Made by a program: the position numbers and the translations under genes. From Anoplopoma fimbria (Eukaryota; Chordata; Actinopteri; Perciformes; Anoplopomatidae), in the NCBI RefSeq assembly GCF_027596085.1, contig NC_072458.1, positions 18,584,384 to 18,648,383 of the forward strand: a stretch of DNA of 64,000 bases. The letters are read 5' to 3'. Of the stretch, positions 22,061-53,860 are shown one piece after another. Under the pieces are notes generated by a model. That model was not told where the DNA came from and ran no database searches. It was given only the letters and a program-made list of their open reading frames with translations. Positions within the stretch are counted from its first letter, which is position 1; every line of letters starts with the position of its first letter.

Positions 22061-22792
22061 TTAATAGATAGATAGATTCTCCAGGAATTTGGACTTCTTT
22101 GCTTGCACCAGTTTACTGTGCTCTACTTCCAAGCGTTTCCCCTCGGGACCCTTCCTCACTTTTCCCCAGTCCTTGTCGGTCTACACACAAAAGGCAATAT
22201 GGAAAAGAAAAAATACATTGTCAGTACACAAAGGGGATTAATCATCAGGGTCCACCATCACAAAGCCCTGCTTGTTAATGGAAAATTAAATGTAACTTCT
22301 CACCATGTTCTTGAATGCCTCCCCTTTGTAGTAGGTCTTGTCTGATGGATACTCTATTCCCTCTTCAATCAGCTGCTTCAGGCTTGAAGCCACCAAATGC
22401 AGCTCCTCTCCATCGTAGGCATACACCTCTTCTTCCTCACAGGTCATCAGGACGAGCTGGCCACACGGGCATGAGGTCCCCTCCACCTTACCCACAACCT
22501 GCATGCTCACTATATCTGGAAGGTAAAATTTGTTCCACTCATACACCACGTTCTCCTTCCCACTGTAAATGGTGTCGTCCAGGTTTCCAATCATCCACTT
22601 TGCTCCCGCCGGCTTCTTTAGGGGGATAGTCTTGTGTCTCATTGCGGATAAAAGCTCTGCCACCTTTATCACAGCATCTGAAATTGTGACAGATGCCGGA
22701 GGATTTTGAGTGCGAGGCAAAGGTGTGTGTAGTTTACCTTGATATTTTTGATTCGCTGCTTAGTAGGCATAGCCAACAGCTGATCTGCCGAT
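22061..22792 (-). pseudogene. Unrecognised small gene family, copy III
   Basis: Minus-strand exons 22792-22738 (SADQLLAMPTKQRIKNIK), 22677-22304 (DAVIKVAELLSAMRHKT... to GEAFKNM) and 22180-22061 (TDKDWGKVRKGPEGKRLEVE... to KFLENLSIY, TAA). The main exon is full length (374 nt) and open, with GTSCPCGQLVLMTCEEEEVYAYD. The first listed exon is one base shorter than in copy II (atatcaag instead of aacctcaag), which breaks the phase into the main exon. It is therefore probably a pseudogene, or starts internally. Similarity to copy II continues through the upstream DNA to about 24.7 kb, apart from gaps. Confidence 0.6.
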
Positions 22793-22799
22793 CTGAAAG

Positions 22800-23950
22800 G
22801 AAGAAAAGTGAGCAGCAGTGATTACTGGACCATATATAAGAAGAATATGTTGTGGTACCTTAGGACAGAATATACAGAAAAAAGTGGCAAAAAAGTGACT
22901 TGTCTCAATACAGGATTAACCACCCCAGTTGAAACATTTCCAGACCAGCAATCTGAACATTGGTTACAAACCAGGTTTGAAATGATTGTTTCATTTTGCT
23001 GACATATTGGAGTCAAATGTTTTTTCTACCGGAGGAATTTCGGCGTGTGTCTTTTTACACCTTTGTCTCTCTGATCAGAATTAAAAACATTGCAAACCAT
23101 GATGAATATTGCACTTTTAATTTAGGATTTGTACCAAGCAGAACTGTGGTATGGCAGCCCGAATGTGGCCGCTTCACCACAAAAGATTGGATGCTGTTAC
23201 TCGTGAGAATCAGATTGACCATGTCGTACTATTGATAAAACTAATTCTACCACATTCTAAGTTGGCACAAAGTAAATATTTGAGTCACTTTGACTAAATA
23301 AGCAAAAGTGAAAATTAAGAGCTGTGACAGTGTAAAAGTACACACTTTTATTCCAGCTTGGAGTAAATTAACAGAAGTTTAAAAAAATGATTTGATAACA
23401 TGTTATTGATTATGCAGTTCTTCATTCCTCAGTTCCCATTTTCATCCTAACTTTTCATGTTGCTTCAGTTTTCGCTCCAGTGGATAAGTGTAGTCTGACC
23501 TGTTGTATTTATGGCACAGAAGAGGTTTTTGGCCCTTTAATTGACCCTTAACAGAACAGAGGCTTTACTCGCAGCCCACTGGAGCAGCCGCCATTCTTAA
23601 TCTCCTGTCATATAGAAAACAAAATGTGTATTGTTAACAGTTGTGGTGTTAAGATACTCAAAACCTTTACTCGAGTACTGAAAGTAATACTAATAAAGGA
23701 TAATATTTTATTAGTATCTTAGATTTGTATTATTTTATTATAAGACAATAGACAAAACACTAACAGAATAGAACAAGGACAAAAACAGTGACACTTACCC
23801 TTTTTATAAAAAACACTAGGGAATAAACTGCATCTCTAGAAAAGCAACTATACATGTTGATAGAAAACACAACAAAATACGGACTTATTTATTTTCATAT
23901 ATCGTACTCAGAAAATATGCGCACAAGCTAACGATTCGGCCATATTTTGT
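22800..23950. other. Upstream region of copy III, no exon supported
   Basis: Patches match 11100-11840 and 13870-14580; the rest (22930-23330, 23540-23900) is unique AT-rich sequence. No coding exon is supported. Confidence 0.45.
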
Positions 23951-23954
23951 CAAC

Positions 23955-24130
23955 ATAGGATATTTATAACTATATATTTCTGGATTCAGCTCCTTTTTAC
24001 ACAGGATATTTATAACTATATATTTCTGGATTCAGCTCCTTTGAACACATAGGATATTTATAACTATACATTTCTGGATTCAGCTCCTTTGTACACAGGA
24101 TATTTATAACTTTATATTTCTGGATTCAAC
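23955..24130. repeat. Tandem repeat of about 46 bp, four units
   Basis: The unit aggatatttataactatatatttctggattcagctcctttnnacac is repeated four times with few changes. The single-copy equivalent is seen at 14490-14510 and 11750-11770. Confidence 0.85.
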
Positions 24131-24641
24131 TTAAATCAAATATGCTTTAATGTTTTCACAAACAAGCTGTTTAAATAGGAATCTATTGTTTTCTTTTGAA
24201 AGGCTATGTTGGGTCACAACAATTGATGATTCTTCAGGAAAATATTGACCCTTGAATATAGCATTGTCTTAGTTTTTCTTTCTAATCATCTCACATGTGA
24301 AAACTAAGGAATGTTTATTCTGATAAACACTGTTTAGTAGACCAAAAGGCCCTTGTCGTCTTGCAGAGAGAAATAACAAAACATGAATTTTGACTTTTTA
24401 CAAACAACCATCATTATGTTGTTATTTCGGTGTCCCTTTTTGTACATTTATTGCAATTAGATCACATTAAAATGTGTTTCCTCCCCTATATCTTAAACTG
24501 ACTTTATTTATTATTGAATATAAGTGTCTCCCCTGGTCTCCAGATCCCAATGTTGTTGCCATATTATCACAGATAATTCAAAGGAGTTGTTTTAACAGGA
24601 CTTTAACGTGAACGTTTATCAAACTAACTCAAATGACTCAC

Positions 24642-24690
24642 CGGAGTTGAAGAGAGGATAAAGTCTGTCTGGTGACGCGTCTTCTAGTCA
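24642..24690 (-). other. Putative first exon of copy III
   Basis: A minus-strand segment ending CTTCAACTCCG with GTGAGT donor, paralogous to 15512 and 653. Probably untranslated. Confidence 0.3.
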
Positions 24691-25163
24691 GTTTCCTCTC
24701 AGTTTCCTCTCAGGTCCAGTTTAAATGGGAGGAACACAGTTTAAATGGGAGTTAGTGAGTAAAATAAATTGATGTAAAAACAAGAAGACGGTCAGAACAT
24801 TGTTGTTTGGCATAGAGCAACTTATTAACAATATAAAGTATTATAATGTGTAATATGCCAGTGAGCATCTTTACGTTGGAAAGACGTTTAAAGTATGGCT
24901 ATGGTCACCTGTGAACAGACTGGTTCAAGAGTGAATATGTTTTATAATTCTTGTTTAATTTACAGACATCTGAAATATGACAGACCCGGCTCCTGGAGGT
25001 TTTGACAACCACATTTAAAGAAGAAACAGGAGATTCTGTTGAGTGTATTTTCAATTTCATTGTAGTTGTATGAATAAAAACTGTGAATTAATTGTTGCCT
25101 GTGTCAGATGTAAACTGTTAATGTGTTACTATGACTACGTGTTTAATTGGTACATATTTTACT

Positions 25164-25518
25164 GTGAGCATTTTGAGGTTCAAAAGACGTTTAAAAGACG
25201 TCTAAAAGTGGTTCAAAAGTGAAAGTTTATTCAACGTCTATTTGTAGACGTCTATAAGACTCTCACCTTTAGACCACAGTTAGACGTGATTTTCAATATT
25301 GGCTTTCAACCGAGAAACGTGGATGTGGTTTCATAGTAAGCCTCTAAAATGATGATATAACATTATTAGCACCACGTAGAGGATTACAAATGCACTATTG
25401 CAAATCACGTCTAAATGTGGTCTAAAGGTGAAGTCTAATAGACGTCTACAAATAGACGTTGATTAAACTTTCACTTTTGAACCATTTTTAGACATCTATT
25501 AGACGGGAAAATGCTCAC
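25164..25518. mobile_element. Fold-back (MITE-like) element with about 150-nt arms
   Basis: It begins gtgagcatttt and ends aaaatgctcac. Both arms contain agtggttcaaaagtgaaagttta-type and gtctatttgtagacgtct-type blocks in inverted order, joined by a short unique centre. No ORF. Related ends (cagtgagcat) occur at 24861 and 25545, suggesting nested or partial copies. Confidence 0.8.
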
Positions 25519-25654
25519 ATGATCACATGATCAGCAGTCCCAGTGAGCATTTTTCTGTCTAATAGACAGAAAAAAAAATTCTCTCTAATAGACAGAAAAA
25601 AAATTCTGTCAATTAGGAGCCGCTGCTCTATTTATAGCAGCTCGTCCATTTTAA

Positions 25655-27350
25655 TATTTTTCTTCTTCTTCTTTTTGGGTTTTAAGGACAGCTTGCATCC
25701 TTAGCGTTGCATTACTGCCATCTTCTGGAGTTAGTTAACTCCTACCTGCTTTATTTTACTCATCAGACCTGTTCTTCTTAACAAGGTGCCCAAGCATATT
25801 CTGCCTTGCCCACTTCCACCACACTCCAGTATATTCTTTACACCTATCCCTGTCAGTCCTGATCTTTTCATTCCTTCCAACATGTCCTTTCTCTGTGCTT
25901 CATATAATAATAATACTAATAACTTTATTTATATAGCACCTTTTAAAAACAAGCTTCGACAGACCAGCTAGCAAGACAGTGCATAAGAAACAAAATGAAA
26001 TAACAAGTGACAATCAAATAAACAAGCAAACAAAATAAATAAAATAAAAAATAAAATAAATAAAATAAATAAAATAAATAAAATAAATAAAATAAATAAA
26101 ATAAATAAAATAAAGTGATATTGGTAAAATATAGTAAACAAATATAAGATAAAATCTGTTATTGGATCCTTTGATCCATCTGTATACACCTGCACAAAGT
26201 CTTTATATTTACATTCCCATAAAACTCACTCACCAGATCTGCACTTTTATTGTTTTCCTTAATTTGAAGTAGTTTCAAATCTACCACCAGAGTTCCTAGC
26301 GTCCACACAGGAGTTAAAGGCCATAATACTGTTGAGCAAAACTCCTTTTCATACACTCCCAGGTCTCTCGCTGCTGCATCTCCTGTCACTCCAAAGCTTA
26401 TTTTTTGTACTCTCTCCCTTTCCCAGCTGGCCTGTAGTACTCTTTTGGTCGGATGAATATCTCCATGTCCCCTCAGACTTATCCAGTAGTTTACCAACAA
26501 CTGTTTCCGACGCAGACACAGTGGCATTTCTCCTGCCTCAACTTGCAGTGTACACACTGGTGATGTTCTCACTGCTCCTAAACACACTCTCAAAGTCCGA
26601 GCCTGAATTGCATCCAGTCCTGCAAACACAGATTTAGCTGCTGATCCATACGCCACACTCCCATAATCTAACCTTGACCTAATTAGAGCTACATATATGT
26701 ATTTCAGCGATGCAGTATCAGCTCCCCATCCTGCAAGACATCTCATAACATTTATCACTTTTTTACATTTATCTTCCACATTTCTAATATGCTCTCTCCA
26801 AGTTAATCTCTGATCCAAATACACTCCCAAAAACCGAAAAGTTTCAACTCTCTCCAGGTTACTACCATATCATTTTAGATTATTGCCTTCCCTGAGCTTC
26901 CTTCTCGTGAAGAGCATAACTTTTGTCTTCTCCACTGAGAATTTAAATCCCCATTTCGTCCCCCACATTTCAACTTGTATTTTCTTGACTACATGTTCCA
27001 CATTTCTCCCTCTTTTCCACAGAGCGCCGTCATCCGCAAACAGTGATCTACCCATATCCATTGGCATATTTTCATATATATCATTTATCATGACAGAGAA
27101 CAAAGTGGGACTTAAAACACTCCCCTGAGGTGTTCCATACTCTACGACGTGTTTGTTTGACAGTTCTGAGCCTATTTGGACCTGGATGGATCTTCCACTT
27201 ATAAAGTCCATAACCCAGTTAAAAATGTTCCATTTGACTCCCATTATGTGCAATTTGATCATAAGTCCCTCTCTCCATAACATGGCATATGCTTTTTCAA
27301 CATAAAAAACCCCCACTATCTCTTTATTTACATGAGAGATGTGCATATTT
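25655..27350 (-). mobile_element. I-clade LINE (Nimb-like), truncated and interrupted
   Basis: The minus strand encodes an RT (VEKAYAMLWREGL, GTPQGSVLSPTLFSVMINDI, SLFADDGALW) from about 27340, continuing through RSRLDYGSVAYGSA to the start of an RNase H domain (VYTDGSKDP at about 26190). RNase H is cut off. At 25906-26155 another repeat sits in its place, and the C-terminal end resumes at about 25905 (GSGQGRICLGTLLRRTGLM). It ends with an AAG-rich tail near 25660. RNase H after the RT is characteristic of the I clade. At least one frame change lies between the two RT parts (near 26830-26870). Confidence 0.75.
25906..26155. repeat. Repeat inserted in the LINE, with AAATA microsatellite
   Basis: ataataactttatttatatagcacc is a dispersed fish repeat start. 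26030-26113 is an (AAATA)n/(AAAATAAAT)n run. The block replaces most of the LINE RNase H. Confidence 0.65.
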
Positions 27351-27434
27351 AAAATTATTTTAACACAATTCAGCTTACTTTGTCGAAAGCTTCCAAATAA
27401 TATATATACAATTATATTTGAACATTTGTAACAC

Positions 27435-28030
27435 CCAGTGGCTTTTTTATTATTAATATTATTGTCAGGAAGGCCAGCAGTGTGCCGGGGTGTCCACTGG
27501 ATACGTGTTGTTCATCAGGGATGATAGCTTGGCCATCATCCTCCTGTCTCCCACCACCTCTCACCCCATGCAGGACACCCTGGCAGCTCTGTGCAGCTCC
27601 TTCAGCCACCGGCTGCTTCACCCCCGGTGTGTGGAGAGGTACCGCAGGTCCTTCCTTCCTGCTGCTGTCAGGCTACACAACCAGCTCTGCTCCCAGCAGA
27701 CCACATGACCACATGACAATAATAACATGACAATAAAAACCTGTGCAATACATTACACTGTGCAATAATAGTTAAAAATAGTTAAAATAGTTTTTTGTTT
27801 TTTTCTGTCTGTAAATATAATATTTCAGTTATTGTTGTTTTTTCTACTGTTTTTTTTATTGCTTATTTATAATACTTGTTTTATTTTATTTTTCATTTTT
27901 TATCTTGTCTTCTTCTACTATGTCTCTTGTGTGCACTTTACTCTAAGCTGTTGTAAGCCTGCAAATTTCCCCATACTTAAAGGATTATCTTATCTTATCT
28001 TATCTTATCTTATTTTATCTTATCTTATTA
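27435..28030 (+). mobile_element. LINE 3' end with TTATC tail, just upstream of rpl14
   Basis: Same family as 19368-19848 ([38 protein letters not shown]). The tail is a (CTTAT)n run at 27984-28028, only about 20 bp from the rpl14 promoter motifs. Confidence 0.75.
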
Positions 28031-28047
28031 ATATAAAACAAGGACCG

Positions 28048-28181
28048 TCTGCGCATGCGTACTGTGTAAAACAAGGATAGTTTACGCATGCGTACTGTAT
28101 AGAACCCATCTGCGCATGCGCGGAAGCAGTATTTGCGCCGTCCGGAAGCTGTCACGTCCTTTCTGCTCCCGGACTGCCATC
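28048..28181 (+). promoter_or_regulatory. rpl14 promoter: three GCGCATGCG-type (NRF1-like) sites and TOP start
   Basis: tgcgcatgcgtactgt at 28050, acgcatgcgtactgt at 28084 and tgcgcatgcgcgg at 28111 are imperfect direct repeats that fit the palindromic NRF1 consensus. There is no TATA box. A pyrimidine-rich stretch (cctttctgctccc, 28158-28170) just before the ATG looks like the 5' TOP tract expected for ribosomal protein mRNAs. Confidence 0.65.
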
Positions 28182-33143
<4,962 letters not shown>

Positions 33144-33156
33144 ACAGTGCTCACTC

Positions 33157-33162
33157 AATAAA
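33157..33162 (+). terminator. rpl14 polyadenylation signal
   Basis: AATAAA 14 nt after the stop codon, followed by a T/GT-rich stretch (ctcctgttcaattgttc). The very short 3' UTR is normal for ribosomal protein genes. Confidence 0.85.
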
Positions 33163-33389
33163 TCTCCTGTTCAATTGTTCACCGGTGTCTTCTCGTCTGT
33201 TCTGTTCTGGCTCGGTGTGTTTCCACCTCTTGGTTATGAATAAACCTTTTATGGACTGGTTAATGTCAGCTTAGATAATGTTGTCATTTTACTGGGGAAT
33301 ATACTCTAAAGATTTCTTCTGCTTGACCCCTTTTTTATTTGTCTGTTGTGATGTAGTGCTTTAAGATATGTGGTGGTTCTCTATTTGAA

Positions 33390-34240
33390 CACGTTTAAAT
33401 TGAGACGCTTGTTTCACATACTTTAATGATTTAAGCTGCAGTTAAATAATCATGAAATCAAAAGATCTGTTTTAGAAGAATTCACTGACATTTAGTCACT
33501 AAATTAAAAACAGGAACAGAGTTTATATATTCTTACCCTAAACCACCCAACTTTCCTGAAGATTTGTACACTTATGTGAAATATAACAAAAGCATATAAT
33601 GCTAATTTTCTCATTTTAAACTGTACAGATACTTGGATATTGCCAATGTATCACTTTAAAAAAAAAATTAAAAAAATCATAGAATGTCGAAGGGATCAAC
33701 CAGACACATTTGAATGTTTTTGGAGAGTTTTTGCTTTGGTACATGCGGAATATGAAAACATTTCTGAGCTAAAGTTCACCTGTAGTTCTGATCATGCTCC
33801 GCTAAAAACAGGAGTTGCTTTTCTCACTACAAAGAAACTGAAATGGTCCAATCATTTATTTTCGGTTATTTTAACTTTAAATATTGCAGAACTCTACTTG
33901 GCTGCTGACTTTTTCGGTTGTGTTTATTACTCACTTTCCTTTTCCTGATCTGGTTCTTGGTCCAGGATATATGATTTAGGATTGTTATATAATCCACTAA
34001 ATTGGTATTTTTCCTTGTAGAATTTTAAATTGAGAGTGCGAGTTTGAAATAGGATGAAGAATTCATATAAAGCAAAATAATTGGACAAAATAAATTTGTT
34101 TTATAAGAATCAGTTTCTCAAACATCCACTAGATGGCAGTCTCAGCTGAAAGTGTTTATTGACCCCTTTGTCTTTATTTTTACTTGCTTAAAAGAAGCAC
34201 ACAAAGTTACACCGTTTCAGATGCATATAGGTTTATTTTT
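33390..34240. repeat. rpl14 downstream segment duplicated at 2.05-2.72 kb
   Basis: See 2041-2720. This copy is longer, with an extra block 33615-33930. A 102-codon frame in it (33640-33948) is not conserved in the other copy. Confidence 0.75.
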
Positions 34241-34784
34241 ATTTAAATATATATATATATATATATATTATAAGCCATGTCATGATGGCAGGAAATTAAT
34301 AATTATCTAAATGAGCTTAAACAGACCTACACACAATGCTGCTTCCCAATCAGTGGATTTGTCTTCTAACAGATGATTATTAAAACAATAATTTTATATT
34401 TTGAGCACATGCAGCCTGCAGCCCGGTCCCGGCTGAAAGGAACCAGCAGGATGTGAGATCCTGTCACCAGCCAAACAGGCTCCACTTCAAAATCCCACTG
34501 AGGAGCTTGTAAATATTACATAACACACTTGAACATTGCCCAGCTGGTGGAGACCGGAGAACAGAGAACACATAGTTAATGCCAGCACACCTCCTCTCTC
34601 ACCACCACAAACCAGCACCACCACATCAGACCGGTGGTTTGATCCCTGGAAGCCCGAGGAATGTGGCGGTGCATGGTGGGAGTGCTGAAGGAGGCCTGGG
34701 GCCAAACACCTAGTGGAAGGAAGTATTAAACCTGATAATAACCTTTTGTTCTTTTGTATCCTGGGCCATAAATATATATATACA
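34241..34784. other. Intergenic, no gene seen
   Basis: A short TA run (34245-34268), then unique sequence with no coding or repeat signal that I can support. Confidence 0.4.
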
Positions 34785-34984
34785 CAGTACCAGTCAAAAG
34801 TGTGGACACACCTTCTCATTCAACTACTTTGAAGAACCTAAAATATAAAACATTCTGGTTTGTTTACCACATAATTCCATATGTGTTCCTTCATAGTTTG
34901 GATGTCTTTAATATTAATCTACAATGTAGAAAATAGAAAAAACATTTAATGAGAAGGTGCGTCCACACTTTTGACTGGTACTTT
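34785..34984. mobile_element. Tc1-type palindromic MITE, about 200 bp
   Basis: Starts cagtaccagtcaaaagtgtg and ends with its reverse complement cacttttgactggtact. The interior is AT-rich and non-coding. It sits in TA-rich sequence, as expected for TA-targeted insertion. Confidence 0.85.
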
Positions 34985-34987
34985 ATA

Positions 34988-35058
<71 letters not shown>
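34985..35058. repeat. (TA)n microsatellite
   Basis: Nearly pure TA over about 70 bp, abutting the MITE end; it probably grew from the TA target. A second TA array lies at 35550-35606. Confidence 0.95.
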
Positions 35059-35059
<1 letters not shown>

Positions 35060-36069
35060 CACTCTCACTCTGGAAATGAACAGGGTTTCAGGTAAATAGC
35101 AGAAGATAAAATAGATTCTCTGGGTTTATTATCATGAAGCCTGATAAACACGTTTTGTTTTAATCTGAGCGTGGTTGTGACGTCAGAGGTGAATGGTGGC
35201 TGCGCAGTGACGACAGAGCTGTCAGTCAGAAGCAACGACACCGGAACACAAGCCAGCTGGCCTTCAAAATAAAAGCTCAATACACAAACTGTGCCCGTTT
35301 TATATCCTGTAACTCATTTTCACGGATCTTGAAAATAACAAACAATAAAACTATATATATTTAACCCTATATTTATTCTATTGACTGATGTAAAAAAATA
35401 CATGGTTTGTTATTCACCTTCCTTTAAAGTCACTGTTTGGCTAGGCAGTTCTTAAAGTAAATTAAAAAATATATATTTTACAAGTTTTACATGTGTGCCA
35501 CTGTATTAATTGTTCATAAATGTGAAAACCTTCTCTTTTATAGATATTAAATATATATATATATAATATATATAGTATATATACATATATATATATATAT
35601 ATATAGAGAGGGTATTCACATTAAAGTACACTTATTTTCTGCCTCCAATTGACCTCGGGATTGTGTACATTAATAAATTCAGTTACATTTATTTTACAAC
35701 TCTGTAGCTTCTCTCTTTATTCATCATGTTAAAAAAGTTGTAACAGTTGGACCAAATTGATAATAAATTGAAATTGAATTATTTTGTATTAAAAATATAA
35801 TTTTCCAATAAAGGTATGACAATTGGTGCGGAAATAAGTTGTAATTCAGATCAAGAGTTTAATGTTGTATGTCAAATGATTACACATCCAAGACATTTAT
35901 TCTAGTTTAAATAATTGTTTTGCTTGTGAACAAAAATCTAATCAAATAAATAATCACCTTTTACAACTCAAAAAGGTTACTTATTCAATAGCTGTAGCTA
36001 GAACTAATGAAATATATTGCTTTTATTGTGAAAGCTGCCCTTCCTCTACATACCTGCTTACCTGTGTTG
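35059..36069. other. AT-rich intergenic sequence upstream of snrk
   Basis: No ORF, RNA gene or repeat family is supported apart from the TA array at 35550-35606. Confidence 0.4.
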
Positions 36070-36099
36070 TTGTTGTTGTTTTTATTTCACGCAGCTGAA

Positions 36100-36340
36100 A
36101 GAGAGAGAGGGAGAGAGAGAGAGAGAGGAGGAGGAGGAGGAGGAGGAGGAGGAGGAGGAGGAGAGGCTGAGTTGACAGTGTGACAGACTCTCTCAGGGAC
36201 TCATTGGACTAATCTCCGGGCCGGTTCTCTGTCAGTCGGTACTGACTGTCTACACACTGACCACCGCACCGCACCGCACCGCACCGCACCGCACCGCACC
36301 GCACCGCCCCGCACCGCACCGCACCGCAGCTCTTCAGATG
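36100..36340 (+). promoter_or_regulatory. snrk noncoding exon 1 and core promoter region
   Basis: A GA/GGA-rich purine tract (36101-36164) is followed by a (GCACC)n pentanucleotide run (36262-36328, about 13 units with one variant) and a GTAAGT donor at 36341. The next acceptor in frame with snrk is CCCTCAG at 39776. The exon thus carries two repeat tracts in its predicted 5' UTR. It ends with ATG, which would open a 5-codon upstream ORF when spliced (see findings). The transcription start is not determinable. Confidence 0.55.
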
Positions 36341-37328
36341 GTAAGTAGGACTGGTGTGGGCCCCGTGTAGTGATATGAGTCAAGTTCTCTGCTATGATTT
36401 CATTGAGGAATATGTTTTTTTATTATTATTATTATTTTTAAATGCGCATCTTTGGAGTCCAGTGTTGGTGCTCCTGCTGCCCGCGTCCTCTGTGCGCTGT
36501 TGGTGCAGGCTGGTCTGCACTGTCATGTTATTGTGGATGCAGCCAGAAAGGCATGTTGACAGCAGAGGGGGGCTGGAAGTGTCCCAAACGGGAAAAACAT
36601 ATATATCATCATGCATTTGTCTTCCCTATTATATCCAACTATGGACTTAAATTGGTTCCTGTGGCTCTGTGTGCAGTGAGTTTAAAGACTTACCAATGTT
36701 GGTTTTTTTTTTATTATAGTCCTACATTAACCCAATGCTGACAGGATAAAGTATGTTTTAGCACTGAAGACTTTTGTTATTGTGTTATTTGTCGGCTGCA
36801 CATATTCATTGTGTGAAAAATATAAACAGATAAATCACTATATAGTTCCTGTATTGTTTCTAAAGGGACTTAAACTAATCTGTAAAGCACCTTGTGTTAC
36901 AACCATAAATCAGGTGATGTGTATAGTATTGTCTGTCATATTTGTGTTGTATTCTAGTAGCAGTATATTCTGGTGGGGAAATGTACATATTAGGATAGGA
37001 CAACAAAAAACATAATTCTGCTACTTCAAATTATTTATTTTCAGATATTCCTCCTAATCTTTCATTTTAAATAGTTTAATTTCAAGCTTATGTAAAAATA
37101 TTAGTTCATTTTTGGCTGAACTGGTAACTATTGATATTCACTGTTTTAAGTTATGTTTGTAAACCACTTTATTATCTTACTATTGGTTATTATCAAATCT
37201 ATGTCACTGAAGTATTAGATCTTAACTTGCTGACCATCTGCAGTGTGCCCAAAAAATATTTTGCTTGTAAACTTACTTATCTTCAACATATTTATATCTT
37301 CATCAAACTTTAACCCGATCAAGTGATT

Positions 37329-37450
<122 letters not shown>

Positions 37451-37565
37451 TCAGGTAAATAAGAGGTCTAGATTTAAACTTGCAGATCCTGGCCAACACA
37501 CCAGCTTGTCACCAAACTGCAGCCCACGTTGATCTCACCTATCTAACACATGAACGCAGGCACAA

Positions 37566-39776
<2,211 letters not shown>

Positions 39777-39979
39777 ATCAGGAGAAGATAGGATTGAATT
39801 GAGCACCAACAGCGCAGTAGGACTAAGCTCTGTGAATATTTGCAGTTACCGTCCAGCAGTGGAGTCAATACCCTGAATCTACCTCGAGAGACCTCGCCTA
39901 ACTACCCAGGAGGAGATGGAGAACTGACCAGAGACCAGCAGGCAACAAAAGGAAGCTCCTCCCCCTTCCACCTGCAGCC
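39777..39979 (+). other. snrk 5' UTR in exon 2
   Basis: From the CCCTCAG acceptor to the base before the ATG. Rich in short AG-motifs; the in-frame TAG at 39789 closes the upstream ORF begun by exon 1. Confidence 0.55.
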
Positions 39980-52405
<12,426 letters not shown>

Positions 52406-53860
52406 AGCTGCACCTCCACGCTCATCTGAACATCCCTTATCATCTCGCTTTCCATGACTTTTTTTTTTTTAAAGCCGTTTCCTATTATTTAACACTTTAC
52501 GACGGTGGATAGCTGGGAGGGAGTCCAAATGCCTACTTTGCACATTTTAGAGACGCAAAAAAAAAATAATAAGTGTCTCGGTGGAGGACACTGGGTGCCA
52601 CGCCAAGTATGTGAAGCACTTTCTGCAGATTAAACAGGAACACTAAAGGGACATTTTAAACCCACTGGTGTGTTTAAAGAGGAAACATTAAGTATGAAAA
52701 ACTGACACAGGAGGTGCTAACATCCCTGCTCTTACACACATGTATATACTGTATGTACACATTTGGTGCACATCCACACGCACACCTACATCACTCTCTG
52801 ATAAGCTGGTAAAAAGGGATACCTGATGAGTTTAAGTGTCATGTTACATAGTGTATTTTGTTGTACTTGATGCTGTTTTTTTACCATTATTTTTAATAAT
52901 TCCTTTTTTTCAGACAATCATTTTATGCTGTTTTTTTTTATTATGACTGAAAGAGTTAAGTTATGCCTGTGTGTGTGTGTTTTTTTTTTTCATTCTAATG
53001 AGGACAAAGAACAGGGTGAAAATGAACTAAGCAGCACTAAAGTGTGATGGTGGCATCACAGTATTTTGTAGTCTTATCACTGTTTTATTTTTCTATCTCA
53101 AAACTTGCTCCGCAGACTCAGAAAGAAAAAGGCACACTCACTTGTCAAGTCTCTGCACAGTCACACCGCAGAGTTTGTACATATGTGAATAACCTTCCTA
53201 GCAGTACTCTGTACTTGTAGTATTGACGGTAAAGTTGTTTCGCAGTAGTAAACCTGATTACTAGATCCTTTACACACCATTAATCTCGTTTTGGTTGAAC
53301 CCAGAGGTAGACGTGTGTTTGGTGGCAGGAAATGAACACTGAAATGAAACCAAAACTGAATTATTATAAAAGCAACGGCAGCTCTTTAAGATTCAAAGCG
53401 AATGACTTCTGGGTTGGAACCGAAAACCGTGAACATCCCGTAGCTTTCCAGGATCACGGTAGCCACAGTTGTAGCATATTCCAAGACGAAAACAACAAAA
53501 AAAGGGGGTTTCAATAGAACATAACAACACCGCCCCTTCAAGTATCGGTCCGTGTACCTGGATGTGTGACCCACCCCTAGTGGAATATATATAACCTGAT
53601 CGGTGCATGTGTTTTCTTGCTGTAGCAACATTATTCTTGCCCACTGAGGTCAATCCACCCGCTGTATCTACCCAAGTAACGGATTCAAGTGGTCACTTTA
53701 CCGTAGCCTCACAACAAAACCAGCGACTGCAAAATGTACAACAAAAATGGATGTGCCATAAAAATCTGTCTTGAGCATATTGTACTGTATGTACTGTATA
53801 TGATAGAGATATATTAAAAGGAAATTATGTGAATAAAGTCTGTTTCTTGACTTTTGTTGG
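52406..53860 (+). other. snrk 3' UTR with polyadenylation signal
   Basis: A long AT-rich 3' UTR follows the stop. The best signal is AATAAA at 53832-53837, followed by a GT-rich stretch (gtctgtttcttgacttttgttggg). Confidence 0.65.

Noticed and set aside
33640..33948. 102-codon ORF downstream of rpl14
   Set aside because: The block is missing from the paralogous segment at 2.3 kb, and the sequence has no recognisable domain or codon pattern.
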